DNA from: Planctomycetaceae bacterium
Lineage (GTDB): Bacteria > Planctomycetota > Planctomycetia > Pirellulales > Pirellulaceae
Direction of reading: 5' to 3'
Length of the DNA stretch: 38,061 bases
Assembly (NCBI GenBank): GCA_002726245.1
Contig: PBSM01000274.1
Span: 1 to 38,061, forward strand
Shown: piece by piece, positions 1 through 6,911 of the stretch
Position numbering within the stretch: the stretch's first letter is position 1
Layout of the letters: each line of letters starts with the position of its first letter
Made by a program: the position numbers and the translations under genes
Notes under the pieces: generated by a model
What the model was told of the DNA's origin: nothing
The model's input: the letters and a program-made list of their open reading frames with translations, nothing else
The model's database searches: none

Positions 1-72
1 GCTCTGCCTCACGGCCCCAAACACCGCAAATTGTCGATGCTCTTCCAGGACCTGATTGCCCTCGCCGCGTGA
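1..72 (+). CDS. C-terminal end of an unidentified protein (partial)
   Basis: Frame 1 is open from the window edge to a TGA at 70-72 and reads ALPHGPKHRKLSMLFQDLIA followed by LAA. The composition is plausible for a real amphipathic C-terminus, but 23 residues are too few to name a family. The gene would run towards the minus-strand pnt operon, so the two would converge. It could equally be a chance open frame; the part that would decide this lies outside the window. Confidence 0.3.
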   Translation, partial: ALPHGPKHRKLSMLFQDLIALAA

Positions 73-345
73 TCCCCTAAAGTGCAGCGTGTTAAGAAAG
101 GGCGAGACAGTCTCTCACGCGGTTGGAATTCGCGGCTCCAGGTCGTGACGCGCGACGCCGCCTTGGAGTTGGGTTCGGATGGGCTGCGTTAAGGTCGGGC
201 GTTTTGAAGCTATCCGACGGAGTGACAGACGGGGTTGCTCAAGGCGACCGATGGCTGCTGACGACTGCAGCGAGCAACGGCTGTAGGTCCTCCTGGTCCT
301 TCGTGATCATCACCAAGATCTGCACCTGCTTGACGTTATGCAGTA
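73..345. other. Gene-free stretch downstream of pntB
   Basis: No convincing gene is seen here. On the minus strand, roughly 330 down to 237, a short open frame reads VKQVQILVMITKDQEDLQPL and ends soon after at a TGA. It begins a few bases past the pntB stop but has no normal start codon, so it may be a decayed or chance frame. No strong terminator hairpin with a T-run is visible behind pntB. Confidence 0.3.
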
Positions 346-1770
346 CTAGCCTTCCTTCAACGCGTTGGTGATCTCCAAAACCGCGTCCTTCCCGTCGCCG
401 TACAACATCATCGTGTTCTCGGCAGCGAATAGCGGATTAGGGATACCAGCGAAGCCAGGACTGAGGCTCCGCTTGAGCACGATCACGGTGCGAGCCTTAT
501 CGACATCAATGATCGGCATGCCGGCGATTGGGCTTTGCGGATCGGTCTTCGACACCGGATTCACAACGTCGTTGGCCCCGATCACAATCGCAACGTCAAC
601 CGTTTCCATCGTCGGATTGATTGTGTCCATCTCGACGAGCTTCTCGTATTCCACATCGGCTTCGGCGAGCAGCACGTTCATGTGCCCTGGCATGCGCCCC
701 GCGACGGGATGGATCGCGTACTCGACCGTCGCGCCGTTTTCTTCCAACATCTTGCCGAGGTTCCGGACAGCATGTTGAGCCTGAGCGACGGCCATGCCAT
801 AACCCGGAACGAAGACGACTCGCTGAGCTGTTTCGAGAATCATGGCAACATCGTCGGCGGAGGTGCTGCGAACCGTCGCGTAGATCTCATCGATATCTCC
901 GCCACTCGACCCGCCTTCGCCCATGACACCGAACAGCACGTTGAACAGCGAACGATTCATCGCTTTGCACATCAAGTTCGTGAGGATCACCCCCGACGCA
1001 CCGACGAGCGAACCCGCGATGATCAGCACGTTGTTGTCGATCACGAATCCAGTCGCCGCCGCGGCGAGACCTGAATAGGAGTTTAGCAACGCGATCACAA
1101 CCGGCATGTCGGCACCACCGATCGGATTCGTTAACAGCACGCCGAGCGCGGACGCAAGCAAGGCGATGAAGATATACAGTGTGATGTGCATCGCCACGCT
1201 TTGGTTTGTCACCATCAGAATCACGAGCAGCAGCACGATCAACGCGAGCCCGCCGTTGACTGCGTGCTGCATGGGAACTTTGAACGGCTGCTTCATCCAA
1301 CTGAGTTCTTGCAGCTTGCCGAACGCGACGAGGCTGCCCCAAAACGTAACGGCTCCGATGATCCCCGACAGCGCCGTTGCGAGAAGTACATCCTCACTCA
1401 TCGCCGGCTTATTCGAGCCGGCCATGCTGAACAACTCGGCAGCCGCAACAAAGACCGATGCTCCGCCGCCGAAGCCATTGAACAAGGCCACTAGCTGAGG
1501 CATCTGCGTCATCTGAACTTTGAACGCAAGAAAGGCTCCGATGGCGCCGCCGAACAGAACTCCCACTCCGATGAACCAGAAGGTCGCTACCTGGCCGAAA
1601 ACACCTTCCTGAGCAATCAAGATCAACGTCATGACGACAGCCACAAGCATGCCCGACGCGCCGAGCAGGTTCCCGCGAACGGCCGTCTTCGGCCGGCCCA
1701 TCTGCTTGAGACCGAAGATGAACAGCGCGGCCGCGACGATGTAACTGATCTTGACGAGCGGATAGAGCAT
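346..1770 (-). CDS. pntB: NAD(P) transhydrogenase subunit beta
   Basis: This is the beta subunit of the membrane proton-translocating transhydrogenase, which drives hydride transfer from NADH to NADP+ using the proton gradient. The 474-residue length fits the family. The N-terminal two thirds is a multi-span membrane domain (domain II). The C-terminal part, from about residue 310, is the NADP(H)-binding domain III, with its GYGMAVAQAQ dinucleotide-binding loop, the GANDVVNP segment and the KRSLSPGFAGIPNPLF signature near the end. It is the last gene of a minus-strand operon after pntAA and pntAB. An unusual 142-nt gap holding a palindrome pair separates it from pntAB. The start is the only ATG giving the standard N-terminus. 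Confidence 0.97.
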   Translation of the reverse strand: MLYPLVKISYIVAAALFIFGLKQMGRPKTAVRGNLLGASGMLVAVVMTLILIAQEGVFGQVATFWFIGVGVLFGGAIGAFLAFKVQMTQMPQLVALFNGFGGGASVFVAAAELFSMAGSNKPAMSEDVLLATALSGIIGAVTFWGSLVAFGKLQELSWMKQPFKVPMQHAVNGGLALIVLLLVILMVTNQSVAMHITLYIFIALLASALGVLLTNPIGGADMPVVIALLNSYSGLAAAATGFVIDNNVLIIAGSLVGASGVILTNLMCKAMNRSLFNVLFGVMGEGGSSGGDIDEIYATVRSTSADDVAMILETAQRVVFVPGYGMAVAQAQHAVRNLGKMLEENGATVEYAIHPVAGRMPGHMNVLLAEADVEYEKLVEMDTINPTMETVDVAIVIGANDVVNPVSKTDPQSPIAGMPIIDVDKARTVIVLKRSLSPGFAGIPNPLFAAENTMMLYGDGKDAVLEITNALKEG

Positions 1771-1783
1771 TGTTTGGTCTCGC

Positions 1784-1913
1784 GTACGTCACGTTCGCCG
1801 AATGTGACCTGGGGCAGTGATTTGGACGAATCGTGTGTGAATGTGTTTGAGTGACCTATGACGAGGGCAGTCGTGTGTGTGGTGCAGGGTCACGTTCGGC
1901 GAACGTGACCTAC
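1784..1913. repeat. Inverted pair of GTAG-headed hairpins inside the pnt operon
   Basis: Two copies of the same 21-nt palindrome lie at 1788-1808 and 1889-1909, with stem GTCACGTTC and its complement around GCC/GGC. The right copy is followed by CTAC (1910-1913), which on the minus strand reads GTAG. The left copy is preceded by GTAC (1784-1787), one base off GTAG. The right edge touches the pntAB stop codon. Related copies occur at 6654-6735 and, with a different stem sequence, at 26773-26825. Confidence 0.75.
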
Positions 1914-2470
1914 TAGCGTTTGCTAAACATTGCCAACATGCGGTGCGTGACCACGAAGCCGCCGACCGCGTTCACTGTGGCGAGTATCACCGCCAGAAGT
2001 CCAACGAAGCCGGAGAAGCTAAGCGTGGCGGCGACGATCACGGCACCGACCAGTGTGATGCCGCTGATCGCGTTCGAGCCCGACATCAGGGGTGTATGCA
2101 GAGTCGGCGGGACTTTCGTAATGACTTCAAAGCCGACGAACACGGCCAGGACGAAGATCGTCAAACTGGCGATGATGCCTTGCCGCGTGACGGTTCGTTT
2201 TGGTGCTGATGCAGCGTGAGCGGCTGCCGCGGGCGCAGGATCGATCGGCGCGGCAGCGGCTTCCGGTTCTGGTTCTGGTGTGGCCGGTTCCGCAGGCTGC
2301 TTCTCTGGTTCCGGATCGGCGACCTCCGCTTCGGTCGTCACTTCTGCGACCGGCTCGTCGGAGGAGCTTGGCGTTGCGGACTTGTCGTCTTGTGCGAGCA
2401 AGAAACCGCCAAGGAGTGTTGCGGCGCCGACGAGGAACACGACCTTGATGCTAGAAGGGCTTTGGCTCAT
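1913..2470 (-). CDS. pntAB: NAD(P) transhydrogenase subunit alpha, part 2 (membrane domain)
   Basis: This is the small membrane subunit that carries the part of domain II fused to PntA in E. coli. The conserved core covers about residues 95-185 and includes FVGFEVITKVPPTLHTPLMS, which matches the family closely, with about three membrane segments. Unlike typical stand-alone subunits of about 100-140 residues, this one has a roughly 90-residue N-terminal extension: a hydrophobic segment (VVFLVGAATLLGGFLLA), then a stretch rich in Glu, Pro and Ala. The ATG overlaps the pntAA stop by one base (TGATG), so translation is probably coupled. The extension is in frame and the ATG sits at the expected coupling site, so it is probably genuine. 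Confidence 0.93.
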   Translation of the reverse strand: MSQSPSSIKVVFLVGAATLLGGFLLAQDDKSATPSSSDEPVAEVTTEAEVADPEPEKQPAEPATPEPEPEAAAAPIDPAPAAAAHAASAPKRTVTRQGIIASLTIFVLAVFVGFEVITKVPPTLHTPLMSGSNAISGITLVGAVIVAATLSFSGFVGLLAVILATVNAVGGFVVTHRMLAMFSKR

Positions 2471-3759
2471 CAGTTGTCTTCCTTCGAACCGTCCGCATCG
2501 CTTTCTGTGTCAGACGACTCTTGCTGTTCTTCGGTCTGAACCTCCATGTCTTCTTGTTTCGCGTCGGCCTCCTCGCTTGCCTCCGCATCTTCCTTCTCAG
2601 GCTCGGACAACGGATCCAGCCCGAGCATGTCTCGCATGCGAGCGTTCATCATCTCGCCTTCGTAAGCGACGAGCGTGTCGCGAATGATCTCGTCTTCGAG
2701 ATTCATATCGGCCGCTCCGTCTTTCACGAGATTCAACAGGAAGTTCGTAACGTTGTTCGAGAACATCTGGCTCGCGTGATTAGGAATCTCCGAAGGCAAG
2801 TTCGTCGGCCCGAGAATCACGACGCCGTGCTCAACGACTCTTTCGTCAGCCTGACTCAACTCGCAGTTCCCACCGCGTTCGGCAGCCAGATCGACAATCA
2901 CGCCCCCATCGGCCATTCGCTGCACGGCATCAGCGGTGACCAGCAGCGGCGATTGCTTACCGGATATCGCGGCGGTTGTGATAACGACATCGCTTTCCGC
3001 GACAACATTCGCCATAAGCTCACGCTGACGGCGATAGAAGTCCTCGTCCATTGCCTTGGCATAGCCGCCTTTGTCTTCCGATTCGCCGGCATCGATTTCA
3101 AGCTCGACGAACTTAGCACCAAGACTCTCGACTTGGTCGCGGCACGCTGGGCGCACGTCGTACGCTTGGACAACTCCACCCAAGCGCCGAGCCGTCGCAA
3201 TCGCTTGCAGACCCGCGACCCCTGCTCCGATGACAAATACCCGCGCGGGTGTCAGCGTGCCGGCTGCGGTCATCAACATCGGAAAGATCTTCGGCAGCTC
3301 GGTCGCGGCCAGCAGAACCGCTCGATAGCCTGCGATCGTTGCCATCGACGAGAGCACGTCCATGCTTTGCGCTCGTGTGATCCGCGGGATCAACTCGAGG
3401 CCGAAGAGGGACGCCCCTGTGCTGGCGATCTCTTGCGATACTGCCGGCTCGCCAAGAGGGTTGCACATACCCAACACGATCTGACCAGCTCGATAACGCT
3501 CGACGTCGGCACGACCGGCTTCTTTGTTCGTGCCAAGCGTTCGAACTTGCGCCATGATGTCGGCCGCGAATAACTCATCTCGGCTGGAGATCGTCGCGCC
3601 TTTTTCCGAATAAGAGCTGTCAGCGAAACCCGCGCTCTGGCCTGCTCCCGCTTCGATCACGACATCGATACCGGCTTTGGTTAGCTGCGCCAGATTTGCC
3701 GGAATAACGGCCACGCGACGTTCCCCGGGGAACGTCTCTTTGAGAACTGCAAGTTTCAT
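2470..3759 (-). CDS. pntAA: NAD(P) transhydrogenase subunit alpha, part 1 (NAD-binding)
   Basis: This soluble domain I binds NAD(H) and passes hydride to domain III of PntB. The start at 3759 gives the standard N-terminus MKLAVLKETFPGERRVAVIP; an in-frame ATG 25 codons upstream would add an atypical hydrophobic leader. Visible motifs are RAQSMDVLSSMA, the Rossmann loop GAGVAGLQA, and the conserved end LPSEIPNHASQMFSNNVTNF. The last 45 or so residues are a very acidic low-complexity tail (Glu, Asp, Ser, Gln) not found in typical alpha-1 subunits. It is the first gene of the pnt operon and overlaps pntAB by one base. Confidence 0.96.
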   Translation of the reverse strand: MKLAVLKETFPGERRVAVIPANLAQLTKAGIDVVIEAGAGQSAGFADSSYSEKGATISSRDELFAADIMAQVRTLGTNKEAGRADVERYRAGQIVLGMCNPLGEPAVSQEIASTGASLFGLELIPRITRAQSMDVLSSMATIAGYRAVLLAATELPKIFPMLMTAAGTLTPARVFVIGAGVAGLQAIATARRLGGVVQAYDVRPACRDQVESLGAKFVELEIDAGESEDKGGYAKAMDEDFYRRQRELMANVVAESDVVITTAAISGKQSPLLVTADAVQRMADGGVIVDLAAERGGNCELSQADERVVEHGVVILGPTNLPSEIPNHASQMFSNNVTNFLLNLVKDGAADMNLEDEIIRDTLVAYEGEMMNARMRDMLGLDPLSEPEKEDAEASEEADAKQEDMEVQTEEQQESSDTESDADGSKEDN

Positions 3760-4050
3760 GGGGAGGCTCAGCAGGATCAAGGATAGCGCGAAGTCGGCAA
3801 AGCGGAGAACCGGCAAAACGCGTTGACTATCCATCGGCTGGCAAAGTCAACGCATCTTAAAAGGCTTGGCATTAGGTACGACACGAGGGATCTGCCGAAT
3901 GTGTCGCCCGTCCAGGTGATACAAGTGTTCTAGCTGTCACCGAGTTTGGTCGCTGCCGCATTGCCACTACGAATCGTTTAAACTGTGGGGAGATTAGTTG
4001 GACAGCGCCACTTTGAAAGAGGCTAGCATGCACAAGTCGCTTCCTGTCAG

Positions 4051-4120
4051 TCGTTTAACCCGTTGCCGAAGGCGAGGTGATACTGTTGCGATGCCTCGCC
4101 CTCGGCAACGGGTTAAACGA
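4051..4120. repeat. Long hairpin in the 3760-4218 intergenic region
   Basis: Arms at 4051-4077 and 4094-4120 are 27 nt long and complementary except for one mismatch, around a 16-nt loop. Key sequence is TCGTTTAACCCGTTGCCGA in the left arm and its complement in the right arm. It lies between divergent pntAA and the C45 hydrolase gene, so it is in a leader rather than at a gene end and is unlikely to be a simple terminator. Apart from this hairpin and the short repeat at 4145-4176, nothing else was recognised in 3760-4218. Confidence 0.75.
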
Positions 4121-4144
4121 TTTGATTCTACAGGACTTTGCATC

Positions 4145-4176
4145 TGCCGGAACTGCGCAAGCCTGTTCCGGCCTGC
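4145..4176. repeat. Single copy of the GCCGGAAC hairpin repeat
   Basis: This 32-nt unit has GCCGGAAC and GTTCCGGC arms and matches the right arm of the inverted pair at 29827-29858 in 27 of 32 positions. Its edge reads CTGC instead of CTAC, so the GTAG head has decayed. It lies directly upstream of the C45 hydrolase start, which argues against starts placed further upstream. Confidence 0.6.
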
Positions 4177-4218
4177 GTTGTAGCGAGCCCGAATCAAAGC
4201 CAGAATAGCTCGAATAGG

Positions 4219-5325
4219 ATGAAGAATATGCCCCGAGCCTTGGAAGGCGCGCAACCGAAAGCCTATCCGATCTACCGTGCCGAAGGAACGCATCGCGAAC
4301 TTGGACGGCAGCACGGGGAACAAGCCAAAGAACACATCACGGCTCACCTCGACTTCATGTGCGAGTCGATGAAGCTATCGCGCAATGACTTGAGAGATCG
4401 CGCCTCGACGTTCCGTCCACTCTTCGAGAAACACTGTCCGCACCTGATTGGCGAGATCGTGGGCCTCGGTGAGGGTGTCGGCGTTACTTTCGAAGATGCA
4501 TTGGCGACCAACATTCGAGGGGCGCTGAACCAAGCTGCTGAAGGCGGCTGCACATCGTTCGTCGTTTCGCGACACGGCACCGCGCAGAAGCAGATTCTGA
4601 TTGGCCAAAACAGTGACGTCGTGCCTGCGGTGATGGACTTCTCTTACGTTCTGCAACTGAAGCCGACAGGTAGGCCGGAAGTGCTGATGTGGACCTTCGG
4701 CGGGATGATCGGTTATCACGGGATCAACAGTCACGGCGTCGGCAACTTTGCAAACGATCTCGATGGAGGCCCCGAGCCCCGTTTTGGAATGCCACATTAT
4801 CCGGTGAAGCGTATGATGCTGGAATGCCGTTCGCTGGGCGAAGTCGTTCAGCTTCTGCATGACATCCAACTGTGGTGCAACGGCAACTACGTGCTGTGTG
4901 ACGGGCGAGGCGAAATCGCTGACATCGAAGCGACGCCCGACGGCCCTTGCAGCCTCTCCGACAACGATCACGGCTTCATTGCTCACTCGAACCATTTCGT
5001 CTGTTCACAACATGCAACGAAAGAGAATCACGACAAGTCGGCCGTCGATTCGTTCTCTCGTCTGACTCGAATGAACGAGCTGATCGAGTCGCGTTTCGGC
5101 CAGTTGACGGTTGACGATTTCAAGACGTTTTTGCGAGATCGTGACGGCGATCCGAGCGGGATCTGCCGCGTTGCGCAGACGACTGATCCTGAAGCGGACT
5201 GGGTGACCGCTGGCATCACGATCGCATCGATCGTTGCCGAGCCGGAGAAGCGGCAGATCCACGTCGCAGCGGGTAACAAGGCGGAGACGCCGTTCGAGGT
5301 TTATGAGATGCACGGTGTTTCGTAG
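4219..5325 (+). CDS. C45-family autoproteolytic acyltransferase/hydrolase
   Basis: The 368-residue protein resembles the acyl-CoA:6-aminopenicillanate acyltransferase (AAT)/C45 peptidase family of Ntn-hydrolases. These cleave themselves before a cysteine that becomes the N-terminal nucleophile and then hydrolyse or transfer amide-linked acyl groups. The expected nucleophile is Cys111 in GGCTSFVV, followed by the typical ILIGQNSD segment and GYHGINSHGVG. No signal peptide is seen, so it is probably cytoplasmic. ATG 4219 was chosen because the frame upstream runs through repeat DNA; ATG 4228 is an alternative. Its TAG stop lies within the GTAG edge of the next repeat. The natural substrate cannot be told from sequence. 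Confidence 0.8.
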   Translation: MKNMPRALEGAQPKAYPIYRAEGTHRELGRQHGEQAKEHITAHLDFMCESMKLSRNDLRDRASTFRPLFEKHCPHLIGEIVGLGEGVGVTFEDALATNIRGALNQAAEGGCTSFVVSRHGTAQKQILIGQNSDVVPAVMDFSYVLQLKPTGRPEVLMWTFGGMIGYHGINSHGVGNFANDLDGGPEPRFGMPHYPVKRMMLECRSLGEVVQLLHDIQLWCNGNYVLCDGRGEIADIEATPDGPCSLSDNDHGFIAHSNHFVCSQHATKENHDKSAVDSFSRLTRMNELIESRFGQLTVDDFKTFLRDRDGDPSGICRVAQTTDPEADWVTAGITIASIVAEPEKRQIHVAAGNKAETPFEVYEMHGVS

Positions 5326-5378
5326 GTTGGACGCCCACGTCCGACCAATCAATCGACGGACGAGGGCGTCCGTCCTAC
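5322..5378. repeat. Inverted pair of GTAG-headed hairpins at a stop codon
   Basis: The left half is GTAG (5322-5325) plus an imperfect hairpin GTTGGACG...CGTCCGAC. The right half is GACGGACG-AGGG-CGTCCGTC (5355-5374) followed by CTAC (5375-5378), a perfect 8-bp stem. The TAG of the left GTAG is the actual stop codon of the preceding C45 hydrolase gene. The pair lies between two same-strand genes. Confidence 0.75.
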
Positions 5379-5403
5379 ATTGCTCACGTGGAAGCCTATA
5401 GAC

Positions 5404-6654
5404 ATGAACGCATCACACATCTTGAAGAGCCAGCCGCTGCCACAACCGAAGATCGTTTTGCCGACCGATGCGCTTGGCGAGCCACAAGGTCCAAAGAAAC
5501 GGCTCGCGGCGATTACGACAGCGTACTACAAGTACTCGCACGCCGATGACATTATCACCAAGTTCATCGAAGGCTATGGGATGGTCGGTGGTGTCCATCA
5601 GCCGCATTGCGAAGTTGTTAGCTTGCACGTCGAGCAGTTCGTCGATAGTGACATCGGCCACGGCATGGCGGTGAAATACAACATCCCCTTGTTTGATAGT
5701 CCCGCCGAGGCTCTAGCGCTCGGAGGCAAGGAACTTGCTGTCGATGGTGTGATCCTCGTCGGCGAGCATGGCGAATTCCCGATCAACGAGAAAGGGCAAA
5801 AGGAGTACCCGCGTCGCAGGCTGTTTGAGGAGATTGTGAAGATCTTCCGTGCATCGGGCCGCAGCGCGCCGGTCTTTAACGATAAACATCTGGCTTACGC
5901 TTGGGACGATGCTACCTGGATGTATCAACAAGCGAAACAACTCGGCTTTCCGTTGATGGCTGGATCGAGTGTTCCCGTTGCCTGGCGATTGCCACCGTTG
6001 GCGTTCAAGGATGGGATTGAACTCGACGACGCGTTGTCGGTCTATTACGCACCAGGGCACATCGAAGACGGAGTTGACTACGCCTCTTATCACACGCTCG
6101 AGACGCTGCAAGCTTTCGTCGAGCATCGCCAGGGCGGCGAGACCGGTGTGCGCACAGTACAACTGCTCGAAGGCGACGCTGCGTGGCAAGCCGCTGACGA
6201 CGGCTTGTGGTCGCCGCAGTTGTTAGCCGCGGCACTCAAGACCGTCCCGTCGGCGAGCAACACCGCGTCTGATGCTGCAACTTTGCAATCAGAAGATCCG
6301 AATCCGGTCGTTATCCTTGTCGAATACAGCGACGGCTTCCGCGCCGGCGCTTACCTAACACGCCGCTTTTTCGAAGACGAATTCTGCTTCGCGGCCAAAG
6401 TGAAAGATGTCGAACAGCCCGTTGCCACATTGTGCTACATGATCAAACCGCAACGTGACCACTTCAGCTTCCTTTGCAACCACATCGAGGTCATGTTCCG
6501 CACTGGCAAGCCCAGTCTGCCCGTTGAGCGAACCTATCTCGTCGGCGGAATCCTCGCCGCCGCTGCAGACTCGCGATTCGAAGGGCAGAGTAGAATCGAA
6601 ACGCCGCATCTCGCTTCGCTCGGTTATACACCAAGTGTCGAAAGAGCGTTTTAG
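5404..6654 (+). CDS. Conserved hypothetical protein, Rossmann-like (Gfo/Idh/MocA-type resemblance)
   Basis: This 416-residue protein has the look of a cytosolic Rossmann-fold enzyme and resembles proteins common in planctomycetes and related polymer degraders that are mostly annotated as hypothetical. Near the N-terminus KRLAAITTAYYKYSHADDII and a beta-alpha alternation recall Gfo/Idh/MocA-type oxidoreductases, but no clear GxGxxG nucleotide loop is visible, so cofactor binding is doubtful. Distinctive segments are VGEHGEFPINEKGQ, PVFNDKHLAYAWDDA and PLMAGSSVPVAW; the end, PVERTYLVGGILAAAADSRF, resembles C-terminal helices of that superfamily. ATG 5404 was preferred because the ATG at 5380 abuts the repeat ending at 5378. 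It lies 78 nt after the C45 gene on the same strand. Confidence 0.75.
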   Translation: MNASHILKSQPLPQPKIVLPTDALGEPQGPKKRLAAITTAYYKYSHADDIITKFIEGYGMVGGVHQPHCEVVSLHVEQFVDSDIGHGMAVKYNIPLFDSPAEALALGGKELAVDGVILVGEHGEFPINEKGQKEYPRRRLFEEIVKIFRASGRSAPVFNDKHLAYAWDDATWMYQQAKQLGFPLMAGSSVPVAWRLPPLAFKDGIELDDALSVYYAPGHIEDGVDYASYHTLETLQAFVEHRQGGETGVRTVQLLEGDAAWQAADDGLWSPQLLAAALKTVPSASNTASDAATLQSEDPNPVVILVEYSDGFRAGAYLTRRFFEDEFCFAAKVKDVEQPVATLCYMIKPQRDHFSFLCNHIEVMFRTGKPSLPVERTYLVGGILAAAADSRFEGQSRIETPHLASLGYTPSVERAF

Positions 6655-6735
6655 TAGGTCGCGCTCGCCGAGCGTGACCTCGAAAACCACCTGGTTTTCG
6701 TTCGGCTGAAGTCACGTTCGGCGAAAGTGACCTAC
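6654..6735. repeat. Inverted pair of GTAG-headed hairpins with an internal palindrome
   Basis: The left half is GTAG (6654-6657) plus stem GTCGCGCTC-GCC-GAGCGTGAC (6658-6678). The right half is GTCACGTTC-GGC-GAAAGTGAC (6711-6731) plus CTAC (6732-6735). Between them is a separate perfect palindrome, GAAAACCA-CC-TGGTTTTC (6682-6699). The left GTAG starts on the last base of the TAG stop codon of the gene before it, so the sequence there reads TAGTAG. Same stem family as 1784-1913. Confidence 0.75.
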
Positions 6736-6773
6736 CTTGTCGGCAGCCGACTGCGTCCACGAACGGCTTGCGG

Positions 6774-6801
6774 TTGAACGACCGTTCGTAACCAGTATAA
6801 G
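6774..6801 (+). promoter_or_regulatory. Candidate sigma70-type promoter for the first DUF1501 gene
   Basis: TTGAAC at 6774-6779 and TATAAG at 6796-6801 are separated by 16 nt. Both boxes are one or two bases from the sigma70 consensus. Transcription would begin near 6808 and leave a leader of about 100 nt before the DUF1501 start at 6912. This rests on sequence match alone. Confidence 0.45.
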
Positions 6802-6911
6802 TATGCTAGCCTCGTCTCGAAGTGGCGCGGTTCAGCGAAGATACACCGCAACTAACCGTGCGATGACAGATCCGGTCAGCCGGCGGTATACTGGTGGTCG
6901 GAGAACTTCGT

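Noticed and set aside
123..371. Plus-strand frame of 82 codons at the left edge
   Set aside because: Arg- and Ser-rich without motifs and runs into the end of pntB on the other strand.
2521..3573. Plus-strand open frame of 350 codons across pntAA
   Set aside because: It is antisense to an unmistakable transhydrogenase gene and has shadow-frame composition, rich in Arg and His without motifs.
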